Origin: Solibacillus sp040273735
GTDB lineage: Bacteria > Bacillota > Bacilli > Bacillales_A > Planococcaceae
Length of the DNA stretch: 64,000 nucleotides
Direction of reading: 5' to 3'
Assembly (NCBI RefSeq): GCF_040273735.1
Contig: NZ_JBELZM010000001.1
Coordinates: forward strand, 248,001 to 312,000
Shown here: in pieces, positions 8,145-16,428 of the stretch
Numbering within the stretch: position 1 is the first letter of the stretch
How the letters are laid out: every line of letters starts with the position of its first letter
Program-made: the position numbers and the translations under genes
The notes under the pieces: model-generated
Databases searched by the model: none
The model's input: only the letters and a program-made list of their open reading frames with translations
What the model was told of the DNA's origin: nothing

Positions 8145-9257
8145 ATGAAAAAGCGTAAATTTGGTTTATTAATTTCTTCTGTAGTAGCAACTGGTGCAAT
8201 TTTGGCGGCATGCGGAACTGACGAAGAGTCAACTGATTCAAAAGACACTTCTAAAAATGATTCTAATTCTGGTTCTGAGACAAGCACTGACACAGGTTCT
8301 GGCGATTTCTCAATCGCAATGGTTACAGACGTTGGCGGCGTAGATGACAAATCATTCAACCAATCAGCTTGGGAAGGTGTTCAACAATTCGGTGCTGACA
8401 ACGGCCTTTCTAAAGGTGACGGTGGTTTCGACTACTTACAATCTCAATCAGATGCTGACTACAACACAAACTTAAACAACTTATTACGTCGTGACTTCGA
8501 TTTAGTATTCGGTGTTGGTTTCATGATGGGTGATGCAATTGAAGAAATCGCTAATGACAATCCAGATGCACAGTTAGCATTAATCGATGCTGCAGTTGAA
8601 GCTGAAAACGTAGCAAACATTTTGTTCAAAGAGCAAGAAGGTGCTTTCTTAGCTGGTGTTGTTGCAGCTTCAATGTCTGAATCAGGCAAAATCGGTTTCG
8701 TAGGTGGCGTTGATATCCCAGTAATTAACCGCTTCCACGCTGGTTTCATCGAGGGTGCAAAAGCTGTTAACCCGGATATCGAAATCCAAGTAAACTACAC
8801 AGGTGTTTTCGATGATGCATCTAAAGGTAAAATCGCTGCGAACTCAATGTACTCTTCTGGCGTAGATATTATTTTCCACGCTGCTGGTGGTACTGGTAAC
8901 GGTGTATTCTCAGAAGCTAAAGAGCGTAAAGCAAAAGATCCAGATGCTAACGTATGGGTAATCGGTGTTGACGCTGACCAATACGCAGAAGGTCAAGTTG
9001 ATGACTCTACAAACATCACTTTAACTTCTATGTTAAAAGGTGTTAACAACGCAGTAGTGGATATCGCTACAAAAGCGAAAAACGGTGAGTTCCCAGGCGG
9101 TGAAACAACTGTTTACGGTTTAGCTGAAGACGGTGTTGGCTTAGCAGATTCTCGTGGTGCGATTCCTCAAGAAGTAATGGATAAAGTAGAAGAATATAAA
9201 GAGAAGATTGCTTCTGGCGAAATTAAAGTTTCAGAAGAAAAACCTAAAGATAAATAA
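8145..9257 (+). CDS. nupN: BMP-family nucleoside-binding lipoprotein
   Basis: Extracellular substrate-binding component of a nucleoside ABC importer. The signal peptide ends in the lipobox LAAC (cysteine at about residue 23), followed by an acidic serine/threonine linker to about 55 that tethers the mature protein to the membrane. The Bmp/Med fold (PnrA type) is evident from IAMVTDVGGVDDKSFNQSAW, GVGFMMGDAIEE, VGGVDIPVINRFHAGF and AAGGTGNGVF. The length of 370 residues is normal. Start ATG follows GAGGGGGA. The codons use many GTT/GCT endings, as expected for a highly expressed gene. A terminator follows at 9274-9310, so the binding protein may be made in excess over the ATPase and permeases. 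Confidence 0.92.
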   Translation: MKKRKFGLLISSVVATGAILAACGTDEESTDSKDTSKNDSNSGSETSTDTGSGDFSIAMVTDVGGVDDKSFNQSAWEGVQQFGADNGLSKGDGGFDYLQSQSDADYNTNLNNLLRRDFDLVFGVGFMMGDAIEEIANDNPDAQLALIDAAVEAENVANILFKEQEGAFLAGVVAASMSESGKIGFVGGVDIPVINRFHAGFIEGAKAVNPDIEIQVNYTGVFDDASKGKIAANSMYSSGVDIIFHAAGGTGNGVFSEAKERKAKDPDANVWVIGVDADQYAEGQVDDSTNITLTSMLKGVNNAVVDIATKAKNGEFPGGETTVYGLAEDGVGLADSRGAIPQEVMDKVEEYKEKIASGEIKVSEEKPKDK

Positions 9258-9273
9258 TAATTCTTAATGGAGT

Positions 9274-9310
9274 AATCATCATAGGGGAATTATTCCCTAT
9301 GATGATTTTC
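9274..9310 (+). terminator. Terminator or attenuating hairpin after nupN
   Basis: Perfect 12-bp stem ATCATCATAGGG (9275-9286) and CCCTATGATGAT (9295-9306) with a short T tract. Partial read-through would explain stoichiometric excess of the binding protein. Confidence 0.75.
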
Positions 9311-9436
9311 TAATTTACAGGTTCGTTTTAAATATTCAGTAAATTTAGTATTGAGAGAAATGTAAGCGTTATATTTTCATAGAATTGCAAGATGAGATAC
9401 TTATTTAGTGTAGATTTCGTCTAAAAAAATTAATAG

Positions 9437-9464
9437 ATGAAAGATTTTACCAAAAATCTTTCAT
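9437..9464 (+). promoter_or_regulatory. Perfect 12-bp hairpin in the nupO leader
   Basis: ATGAAAGATTTT (9437-9448) and AAAATCTTTCAT (9453-9464) form a stem with an ACCA loop, about 55 bases before the nupO start. There is no T run after it, so it may be an operator or mRNA-stability hairpin rather than a terminator. Confidence 0.45.
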
Positions 9465-9519
9465 GTGTTAATTTTATAAAAATAATTTTAAAGATAAATA
9501 GCCTAAGGGAGTGAGTCTA

Positions 9520-11061
9520 GTGGAATACGTGATTGAAATGCTCGGGATCCGCAAAGAGTTCGGTAATTTCGTAGCAAACAACAATATCACCCTCCAGTTA
9601 AAAAAAGGCGAAATTCATGCACTACTAGGAGAAAACGGTGCAGGTAAATCGACTTTAATGAATGTACTTTTCGGTCTATATCAACCAGAAGCCGGAGAAA
9701 TTAAAGTACGCGGAGAATCAGTAAAAATTACAGATCCAAACAAAGCAAATGATTTAGGAATCGGAATGGTACACCAGCACTTTATGCTTGTAGAAAACTT
9801 TACGGTTACGGAAAACATCATTTTAGGTAGCGAACCTACGAAATTGGGAGCTATCAACATAAAAGATGCCGCAAATGATATCGCTGCATTATCGAAGAAA
9901 TACAACTTGGATGTGGATCCATATGCGAAAATTGAAGATATTTCTGTCGGAATGCAACAGCGTGTAGAAATTTTAAAAACATTATACCGTGGTGCGGAAA
10001 TCCTAATTTTTGACGAGCCGACTGCATCATTAACACCACAAGAGATAACGGAATTAATGGCGATTTTAAAACTTCTGATTAAAGAAGGCAAATCGATTAT
10101 CATCATTACGCATAAGCTGAAAGAAATTATGGAAGTATCTGACCGTGTAACGATTATCCGTAAAGGTGAAGGGGTTGGAACTGTCGTAACGAACGAAACA
10201 AACCCGGATCAGCTTGCGGAATTAATGGTAGGCCGACAAGTAGAGTTCAAAACAGAAAAAGGGGAAGCAAACCCTACTGAAGAAATCTTTAAAGTCGAAA
10301 ACCTTGTTGTAACGGATTACCGAGACATCGAAAAAGTAAAAGGTCTGAATTTATCGATTCGCCGTGGTGAAATCGTTGGTATTGCAGGGATTGACGGAAA
10401 TGGTCAATCAGAATTAATCGAAGCAATTACAGGATTGCGCAAAATTAAAAGCGGTAAAGTGACTTTAGGCGGCAAAGATATTACAGGCTTAAAACCGCGT
10501 GAAATTACGGAAACAGGTGTAGGACATATTCCTCAGGACCGTCACAAACACGGGCTTGTCCTGGATTTCCCTATTGGGCACAATATCGCACTACAAACTT
10601 ACTATAAATCGCCAATTTCAAAAGGCATTATTATGGACTATAAAAAAATCAATGAAAAAGCACGCAAAATCATTGAAGAGTATGATGTTCGTACAGGTCA
10701 AGGCGAAATGACGCCTGCACGTGCGCTTTCAGGCGGTAACCAGCAGAAAGCGATTATCGGACGTGAAGTCGACCGTGATCCGGATCTGCTTATCGCAGCC
10801 CTTCCTACTCGTGGATTGGACGTAGGGGCAATTGAATTTATTCACTCTCGTCTAATCGAGCAACGTGATAAAGGAAAAGCCGTATTATTGATTTCGTTTG
10901 AATTAGATGAAGTTATGAACGTTTCCGACCGAATTGCCGTTATTTATGATGGGACAATCGTTGATACGGTTTATCCGAAGGAAACATCTGAACAAGAGCT
11001 GGGCTTATTGATGGCCGGTGAAAAACGTAAAGCAAAGGCAGTTAAGGAGGGGAACGAATAA
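9520..11061 (+). CDS. nupO: Nucleoside ABC transporter ATP-binding protein
   Basis: This protein has two tandem ABC domains (about residues 4-240 and 255-500), the architecture of sugar/nucleoside importer ATPases. The first cassette has Walker A GENGAGKST, signature SVGMQQRVEI and Walker B ILIFDEPTA. The second has GIDGNGQSE in place of a Walker A lysine and LSGGNQQKAI as signature, and its Walker B region reads LLIAALPTRGLD rather than an Asp-Glu-Pro motif; asymmetric second sites are usual in this family. The GTG at 9520 is preferred because AAGGGAGTGA lies at proper distance; GTG 9511 lies inside that site. The stop overlaps the nupP start in TAATG. Confidence 0.93.
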   Translation: MEYVIEMLGIRKEFGNFVANNNITLQLKKGEIHALLGENGAGKSTLMNVLFGLYQPEAGEIKVRGESVKITDPNKANDLGIGMVHQHFMLVENFTVTENIILGSEPTKLGAINIKDAANDIAALSKKYNLDVDPYAKIEDISVGMQQRVEILKTLYRGAEILIFDEPTASLTPQEITELMAILKLLIKEGKSIIIITHKLKEIMEVSDRVTIIRKGEGVGTVVTNETNPDQLAELMVGRQVEFKTEKGEANPTEEIFKVENLVVTDYRDIEKVKGLNLSIRRGEIVGIAGIDGNGQSELIEAITGLRKIKSGKVTLGGKDITGLKPREITETGVGHIPQDRHKHGLVLDFPIGHNIALQTYYKSPISKGIIMDYKKINEKARKIIEEYDVRTGQGEMTPARALSGGNQQKAIIGREVDRDPDLLIAALPTRGLDVGAIEFIHSRLIEQRDKGKAVLLISFELDEVMNVSDRIAVIYDGTIVDTVYPKETSEQELGLLMAGEKRKAKAVKEGNE

Positions 11062-12110
11062 TGTCAAATCGAGTTGTGAATCTGCTCGTTCCACTCATCT
11101 CGGTAGTTTTAGGATTACTCGTTGGCGGTATCATCATGGTTGTCAGCGGCTATGATGCGATCGATGGGTATACAGCACTATGGAATGGTATTTTCGGAGA
11201 TTCTTATTCTATCGGTAATACTATCCGTCAAATTACACCGTATATTTTAGCAGGTCTTGCGGTAGCATTTGCCTTCCGTACTGGATTATTCAACATCGGT
11301 GTTGAAGGTCAGCTGTTAATGGGTTGGCTTGCAGCGGCATATGTCGGTTATGCAATTGAAGGATTACCACGTATTATCCACTTGCCATTAGCATTACTTG
11401 CGGCAGCGGCAGCTGGTGCATTCTGGGCATTTATCGTCGGTTTCCTGAAAGCAAGACTTCAAGTACACGAAGTAATTGCTTCGATCATGTTAAACTACAC
11501 AGCATTATATTTAACAAATGCTGCGATTAAATCATTATCAGACGGCGGTTTCAAAACGCCTACTGTATTAGAGTCAGCGACATTACGTAATCAATGGTTA
11601 CGTGAAATTACGGACAATTCAAGTCTTCACTTAGGGATTATCGTGGCACTGATCATGGTAGTTGTCATGTGGTTCATTTTAGAAAAAACAACTCGCGGTT
11701 ATGAGTTAAAAGCAGTAGGGTTCAACAAAAACGCTGCTGAATATGCGGGTATGAACGTAAACCGCAACATCATTTTAGCAATGACAATTTCCGGTGTATT
11801 CGCCGGTCTGGGCGGTGCGATGGAAGCGTTGGGAACATACCAAAACGCATCGATTAAAGCGGCAGCTTCAGGTATCGGATTCGACGGGATCGCCGTAGCA
11901 TTACTAGGAGCGAACAATCCAATCGGTGTTTTCTTCGGGGCTTCATTATTCGGTTCCCTGAAATACGGTTCATTAAACATGCCGAACGAAGCAGGTATTC
12001 CGGAAGAAATCGTATCAATCATCATTGCAGTAATTATTTTATTCGTAGCTTCAGGCTATATTTTACGTGTTGGTTTACAGAAATTCGGAAAGAAAAAGGA
12101 GGGCAAGTAA
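11061..12110 (+). CDS. nupP: Nucleoside ABC transporter permease 1
   Basis: The 349-residue protein has about nine membrane-spanning segments and belongs to the BPD_transp_2 family (as BmpC/RbsC-like permeases). The family loop with FRTGLFNIGVEGQ is at about residues 73-86 and the coupling region reads GFNKNAAEYAGMNV near 220. It starts at the overlapping TAATG with nupO, preceded by AAGGAGGGG, which indicates translational coupling. It pairs with NupQ to make the membrane channel. Confidence 0.92.
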   Translation: MSNRVVNLLVPLISVVLGLLVGGIIMVVSGYDAIDGYTALWNGIFGDSYSIGNTIRQITPYILAGLAVAFAFRTGLFNIGVEGQLLMGWLAAAYVGYAIEGLPRIIHLPLALLAAAAAGAFWAFIVGFLKARLQVHEVIASIMLNYTALYLTNAAIKSLSDGGFKTPTVLESATLRNQWLREITDNSSLHLGIIVALIMVVVMWFILEKTTRGYELKAVGFNKNAAEYAGMNVNRNIILAMTISGVFAGLGGAMEALGTYQNASIKAAASGIGFDGIAVALLGANNPIGVFFGASLFGSLKYGSLNMPNEAGIPEEIVSIIIAVIILFVASGYILRVGLQKFGKKKEGK

Positions 12111-12111
12111 C

Positions 12112-13071
12112 ATGAGCTTTTTAGAAGTGTTATACTTTATCGTCCCTTCTGCCCTTTTATACGCAACACCGCTTATTTTAACAGGTATCGGGGCTCTATT
12201 CTCGGAGCGTGCAGGGGTAATCGGTCTTGGTGTTGAAGGGTTAATGATTGTCGGTGCATTTACAGGTATTTATATCAACTTGGAATACTATGCTGACTTT
12301 GGGAAAAACGTCATTTGGCTGGCTTTATTGGCATCGTTGTTGGCAGGGGCAATTTTCTCGTTGATTATTGCGGTTGCAGCTGTAACGTTCCGTGCAGACC
12401 AAACTGTTACAGGTGTTGCACTGAACATGCTTGCTGCAGCGATTACAGTATTCTTAGTAAAATTAATTTACGGTAAAGGTCAAACGGATATGGTTTCAGC
12501 ACCATTACAACGTTTTGAAATACCATATTTATCAGATATACCATTCTTAGGACCGCTATTGTTCCAAAATGTATACTCCACAACAATTATCGCATTGGTT
12601 GTTGCGGTAGGAGCATGGTTTGTTCTTTACAAAATGCCATTCGGTTTACGTATTCGATCAGTAGGCGAACATCCAATGGCAGCCGATACGATGGGGATTA
12701 ACGTAGCAAAAATGCGTTATATCGGCGTTATGATTTCCGGTGCATTAGCAGGTGTTGGTGGTGCTTCATTGGCTATGACATCATCTGGTGATTTCTCTGG
12801 ATCAACAGTAGCCGGACAAGGTTTCATTGCGATTGCCGCGATGATTTTCGGTAAATGGCATCCACTTGGTACACTAGGTGCTGCACTGTTCTTCGGATTA
12901 GCACAGACATTGAGTATCGGTGGCGGGAACATCCCATACATTCAAGAAATCCCACCAGTAATCCTGCAAGTCCTACCATACGTTCTGACAATCCTGGCAT
13001 TAGCAGGCTTCGTAGGAAAAGCAGTAGCACCAAAAGCATCAGGCGTTCCATATATCAAAGGAAAACGCTAA
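12112..13071 (+). CDS. nupQ: Nucleoside ABC transporter permease 2
   Basis: Second permease subunit, 319 residues from the ATG at 12112. This start follows GGAGGGC one base after the nupP stop; an earlier in-frame ATG at 12067 lies inside nupP and lacks a site. It contains GALFSERAGVIGLGVEGLM, the counterpart of the NupP loop, and RIRSVGEHPMAADTMGINV in the ATPase-coupling region, with multiple membrane segments throughout. It closes the importer operon before the terminator at 13079-13118. Confidence 0.93.
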   Translation: MSFLEVLYFIVPSALLYATPLILTGIGALFSERAGVIGLGVEGLMIVGAFTGIYINLEYYADFGKNVIWLALLASLLAGAIFSLIIAVAAVTFRADQTVTGVALNMLAAAITVFLVKLIYGKGQTDMVSAPLQRFEIPYLSDIPFLGPLLFQNVYSTTIIALVVAVGAWFVLYKMPFGLRIRSVGEHPMAADTMGINVAKMRYIGVMISGALAGVGGASLAMTSSGDFSGSTVAGQGFIAIAAMIFGKWHPLGTLGAALFFGLAQTLSIGGGNIPYIQEIPPVILQVLPYVLTILALAGFVGKAVAPKASGVPYIKGKR

Positions 13072-13078
13072 TTATAAA

Positions 13079-13118
13079 ACCGTCTGTACAAAGTGGATTT
13101 GTACAGGCGGTTTTTTTG
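13079..13118 (+). terminator. Terminator after nupQ
   Basis: CCGTCTGTAC (13080-13089) pairs with GTACAGGCGG (13101-13110), followed by seven T. Confidence 0.9.
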
Positions 13119-13164
13119 TTTCTATTGGAGGTGGGCGCGAAATTTATCAGCTGAGTTGCGGAGG

Positions 13165-13455
13165 AAATTAGAACATCTTGAAGGTAAAGTAGAAACTATT
13201 TAGGCTAAAGTGGAAACTATTCATGTAAAAGTAGAACGATTCGCCTGGAAAGTAGAAAGTCCGAATTTTATTAACCAAGTGGCTGAAGAAAGTAGAAAGT
13301 ATTGAGGGGAAAGTAGAAAGATATACGGCTAAAGTGGGATGTATTAAAGAGAAAGTAAAAAGTTTTGGGGAAAAAGTGGAAACTACTTACGGAAAAGTAG
13401 AACGATTCGCCTGGAAAGTAGAAAATTCGTATTTTATTAGCCAAGTTACGTTAGT
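13165..13455 (+). repeat. 21-bp-period array, AAAGTAGAA type (copy 1)
   Basis: Cores begin at 13165 (AAATTAGAA), 13186, 13207, 13228, 13249, 13268 (TTATTAACC), 13289, 13310, 13331, 13352, 13373, 13394, 13415 and 13434 (TTATTAGCC). Steps are 21 bases except two of 19 that lead into the TTATTA cores. Only the first nine bases of each unit are conserved. A higher-order duplication is present: 13228-13280 and 13394-13446 are near-identical, 166 bases apart. In one + frame the units read Lys-Val-Glu every seven residues, but stop codons interrupt it. The array lies between the nupQ terminator and the ymfF promoter. Confidence 0.88.
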
Positions 13456-13489
13456 GCATGAACTTTGAAGTTAAAGGGAATAAAATTCA

Positions 13490-13690
13490 GCATAGCTTGA
13501 CTCAAAATATAAAAGAAGCTCAAACCCCATACAAAAACTTAGTTGGAGCCACACCCCCAGATTAAAAGGAACGAATGCTAAGAGCGTCATATCGTGTGAC
13601 AACGCATTCGTGACCAACATCGTGTTGGCCTCCCGGAACGCAGCACAACGGAACCATTTAAGAAAAGCAGCTTCTAGAAATTTTATTAGA
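13490..13690 (+). repeat. Dispersed hairpin element downstream of array (copy 1)
   Basis: The left part (from about 13496, CTTGACTCAAA) and right part (TTAGTTGGAGCCAC at 13539, then GGAACGCAGCACAACGG at 13635) match the element at 59523-59708. Between them is a two-hairpin module: ACGAATGC (13571-13578) with GCATTCGT (13604-13611), a TGA spacer, and CCAAC-ATCGT-GTTGG (13614-13628). The same module with different stem sequence is at 20459-20515. No coding potential is evident. It resembles REP-type or other palindromic intergenic elements in form; I cannot assign a family name. Confidence 0.65.
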
Positions 13691-13776
13691 AAATGAATTT
13701 TTTTATTTTTTAACACCTTCAAACTTTTCATTCATAAATGTCACGAATTAGGGAACACTTAGTACGGATAATAATT

Positions 13777-13806
13777 TTGCACAAATCTAGGCAACACATG
13801 TATAGT
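13777..13806 (+). promoter_or_regulatory. Probable promoter of ymfF
   Basis: TTGCAC (13777-13782), an 18-base spacer and TATAGT (13801-13806), 52 bases before the TTG start of ymfF. Confidence 0.55.
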
Positions 13807-13857
13807 AGAGAAGAAGCATTTATATTTATATTCACGAGGTAGTCAGGAGGAGTTTTT

Positions 13858-15120
13858 TTGTTTTTAACAACAGAAATTGCGAAAGGTGTTTCGCTTCATA
13901 TACGACAAACCGCCCAATTTAAAACGGTGAACTTTTCGATTAAATGGAGAGCACCATTAAATGAAGAAACAGCGGCAAAGCGTACAGTATTATCGAATGT
14001 CCTGCAGCACAGCAACGAAAAATTTCCAACATCGGCAAGTTACCGCAGCTATTTAGATGACCTTTTCGGCACAGTATTGTACTTTGACACAGCAAAGCGC
14101 GGTCAGGAACATACAGTACTATTAAATGTCGAAACAGTAAACGACCAATATTTATCGCATGGCAATGTATTAAATGAAGTAATCGACCTGATCCAGGAAG
14201 CGATCTTCAAACCAAACTTCGAAAACGGCGTATTTAAAGAATCAATTGTGAACCGTGAAAAAGAAATGGTCATCCAACGTATCCAATCTATTTTTGATGA
14301 CAAGTCACGCTACGCACAAAAACGTTTAACAGAAATCATCCGTCCAAACAGCGCAGCATCATTTTCTGCAAACGGAAATATCGAAGCCGTAAAGGCAATT
14401 ACACCACAATCATTGACAAAAACTTATGAAGATATGCTAGCAAATGATGTCATTGATATTTACGTTGTCGGTGATATTAACGTAAAAGAAATGACAGAGC
14501 AGTTAAAAGCTGCATTCAAATTTGCTGACCGCAATGCACCACAAAAGACAAAAGAAGATACAGCTCCTGCAAACATTGAACCGTACACGAAAGAAACGCA
14601 GGAAATGAAACAAGGGAAACTGCATATCGGCTACTCGACACCAGTTCGATTTGGCGATAAAGATTTCCCGATCATGCAAATTTTCAACGGTATTTTTGGC
14701 GGGTATGCCCATTCAAAATTATTTATGAATGTCCGTGAAAAAGAAAGTTTAGCTTATTATGCATCAAGCTCTTATTCTTCACAATACGGATTACTGTTTG
14801 TCGTATCAGGTATTGAGCCGGCAAATGAAGAAAAGGCACGCCAATTAATTGCAGAACAGTTAAAAGTGATGCAAAATGGGGAAATTACTGATTTAGAATT
14901 GGCGCAAACGAAGGCGATGCTTATTAACCAGTTAAAAGAAGCATTGGATTCACCTCGTGGCCAAATTGAAATTTTTGACCAATACAAAGCATTAGACGAA
15001 CCGTTTACTTTAGATACGTGGACTGCACGCTGGCAATCTGTGTCAAAAGAAGATGTGCAAAAAGTGGCACAGGATATTAAATTAGAAGCAACGTATTTCT
15101 TATGCGGTAAGGGGGAGTAA
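13858..15120 (+). CDS. ymfF: M16-family peptidase-like protein, non-catalytic partner
   Basis: The 420-residue protein has the two-lobe insulinase (M16) fold, but the zinc-binding HxxEH motif expected near residue 50 is missing: the equivalent segment reads SNVLQHSNEKFP. The C-terminal lobe retains the family pattern FNGIFGGYAHSKLFMNVREK. It is followed three bases after its stop by ymfH, which has an intact motif. M16B enzymes often work as an active plus inactive pair, so this is probably the substrate-binding subunit. The TTG start follows CAGGAGG. The substrate is unknown; in Bacillus the pair belongs to a cell-envelope-associated gene neighbourhood. Confidence 0.88.
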   Translation: MFLTTEIAKGVSLHIRQTAQFKTVNFSIKWRAPLNEETAAKRTVLSNVLQHSNEKFPTSASYRSYLDDLFGTVLYFDTAKRGQEHTVLLNVETVNDQYLSHGNVLNEVIDLIQEAIFKPNFENGVFKESIVNREKEMVIQRIQSIFDDKSRYAQKRLTEIIRPNSAASFSANGNIEAVKAITPQSLTKTYEDMLANDVIDIYVVGDINVKEMTEQLKAAFKFADRNAPQKTKEDTAPANIEPYTKETQEMKQGKLHIGYSTPVRFGDKDFPIMQIFNGIFGGYAHSKLFMNVREKESLAYYASSSYSSQYGLLFVVSGIEPANEEKARQLIAEQLKVMQNGEITDLELAQTKAMLINQLKEALDSPRGQIEIFDQYKALDEPFTLDTWTARWQSVSKEDVQKVAQDIKLEATYFLCGKGE

Positions 15121-15123
15121 TCC

Positions 15124-16428
15124 ATGGAAACAATTGAATTCCAGCAACTAGATGAAACATTATATTACAAACAGCTAAACAATGGATTAGACGTATACAT
15201 TTTGCCGAAAAAAGGCTTTTCAAAAACATTTGTGACATTCACAACGAAATATGGTTCGATTGACCGTACATTCGTACCGATCGGAGAAACAGAGCCGATT
15301 ACTGTTCCGGACGGGATTGCCCACTTTTTAGAGCATAAAATGTTCGAAAAAGAAGACGGGGATGTCTTCCAAAAATTCAGTGAAGTAGGCGCGCAGGCGA
15401 ATGCGTTCACATCTTTTACCCGCACAGCGTACCTGTTCTCCGCAACAGACCATATTTATAAAAGTACGGAAACATTATTGAATTTCGTACAGGAGCCGTA
15501 CTTCACGGAAGAAACGGTAAATAAAGAAAAAGGCATTATCGGACAGGAAATTACGATGTACGATGATCAGCCGGATTGGCGTTTATATTTTGGTGCGATT
15601 GAAAATATGTACCATAACCACCCGGTGAAAATTGATATTGCCGGCACAATCGATTCAATTGACGGCATTACAGCCGAGCATTTATATACTTGCTACAACA
15701 CGTTTTATCACCCATCGAACATGCTATTGTTCGTAATTGGTGCAGTAGATCCTGTTGAAATGATGGCATTTATTGAAGATAACCAGAACAAAAAGACATT
15801 CCAGGAGCCGACAGACTTAAAACGCTTATTTGATGAAGAACCAACAAATGTAGCGGAAAAAGAGCGTGTGCTTCATATGGATGTGCAAAAGCCAAAAGTA
15901 TATGTTGGTTTAAAAGCGAAGCAAGTTGGTTTAAGCGGCGAAGAAATGCTGAAGCACGAGCTTGCCGTTCAGATCGGTGTTGAATGTTTATTCGGTCGCG
16001 CTTCATCATTCTACACAGATGTATATGAAAACGGCTTAATCGATGAATCATACGGCTATGATTTCTCATTGGAAAACGGCTACGGGTTTGCACTAATCGG
16101 CTCGGATTCAGAACAGCCCGAACAGCTTGCCAAATTGATTAAAGAGAAGCTGGCAGAAACAGAGCAAGGAAACTTGTTCACTTCTGAAGATGTAGAACGT
16201 ATTAAACGAAAAAAAATCGGTTTCTTCCTGCGTGCACTGAATTCCATCGAATTTATCGCCAACCAGTTTACACGTTACAAATTCAATGATATGAATTTAT
16301 TCGACGTAGTACCGGTACTGGAGACGATTACAGTGGAAGATATCCAAAAAGCATTTAAAACAATTCAAGGTGAAGAACAACAAACGGTGTTTACAATCAT
16401 GCCGGTTAGCGGGCGCGATCAAAAATGA
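15124..16428 (+). CDS. ymfH: M16-family zinc metallopeptidase
   Basis: The 434-residue active partner of YmfF. The inverted zinc motif is intact: GIAHFLEHKMFEKEDGD at about residues 60-76, with the downstream glutamate in the LNFVQEPYFTEETVNKEKG segment. The C-terminal lobe carries GRASSFYTDVYENGLID, the usual arginine/tyrosine pair region. ATG 15124 follows GGGGGAG and lies three bases after the ymfF stop; the stop overlaps ymfI by four bases (ATGA), so ymfF-ymfH-ymfI are translationally coupled. No signal peptide is seen, so action is predicted to be cytoplasmic. Confidence 0.93.
   Translation: METIEFQQLDETLYYKQLNNGLDVYILPKKGFSKTFVTFTTKYGSIDRTFVPIGETEPITVPDGIAHFLEHKMFEKEDGDVFQKFSEVGAQANAFTSFTRTAYLFSATDHIYKSTETLLNFVQEPYFTEETVNKEKGIIGQEITMYDDQPDWRLYFGAIENMYHNHPVKIDIAGTIDSIDGITAEHLYTCYNTFYHPSNMLLFVIGAVDPVEMMAFIEDNQNKKTFQEPTDLKRLFDEEPTNVAEKERVLHMDVQKPKVYVGLKAKQVGLSGEEMLKHELAVQIGVECLFGRASSFYTDVYENGLIDESYGYDFSLENGYGFALIGSDSEQPEQLAKLIKEKLAETEQGNLFTSEDVERIKRKKIGFFLRALNSIEFIANQFTRYKFNDMNLFDVVPVLETITVEDIQKAFKTIQGEEQQTVFTIMPVSGRDQK

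Noticed and set aside
13165..13455. Possible heptad coiled-coil gene (Lys-Val-Glu every seven residues)
   Set aside because: Stop codons interrupt the frame in both copies (13165 and 59250), and unit-length breaks of 18-19 bases shift it. No start or ribosome site is present.
13471..13731. 86-codon minus-strand frame over the hairpin element
   Set aside because: It coincides with palindromic repeat DNA, lacks a ribosome site and is not kept in the matching copy at 59523.
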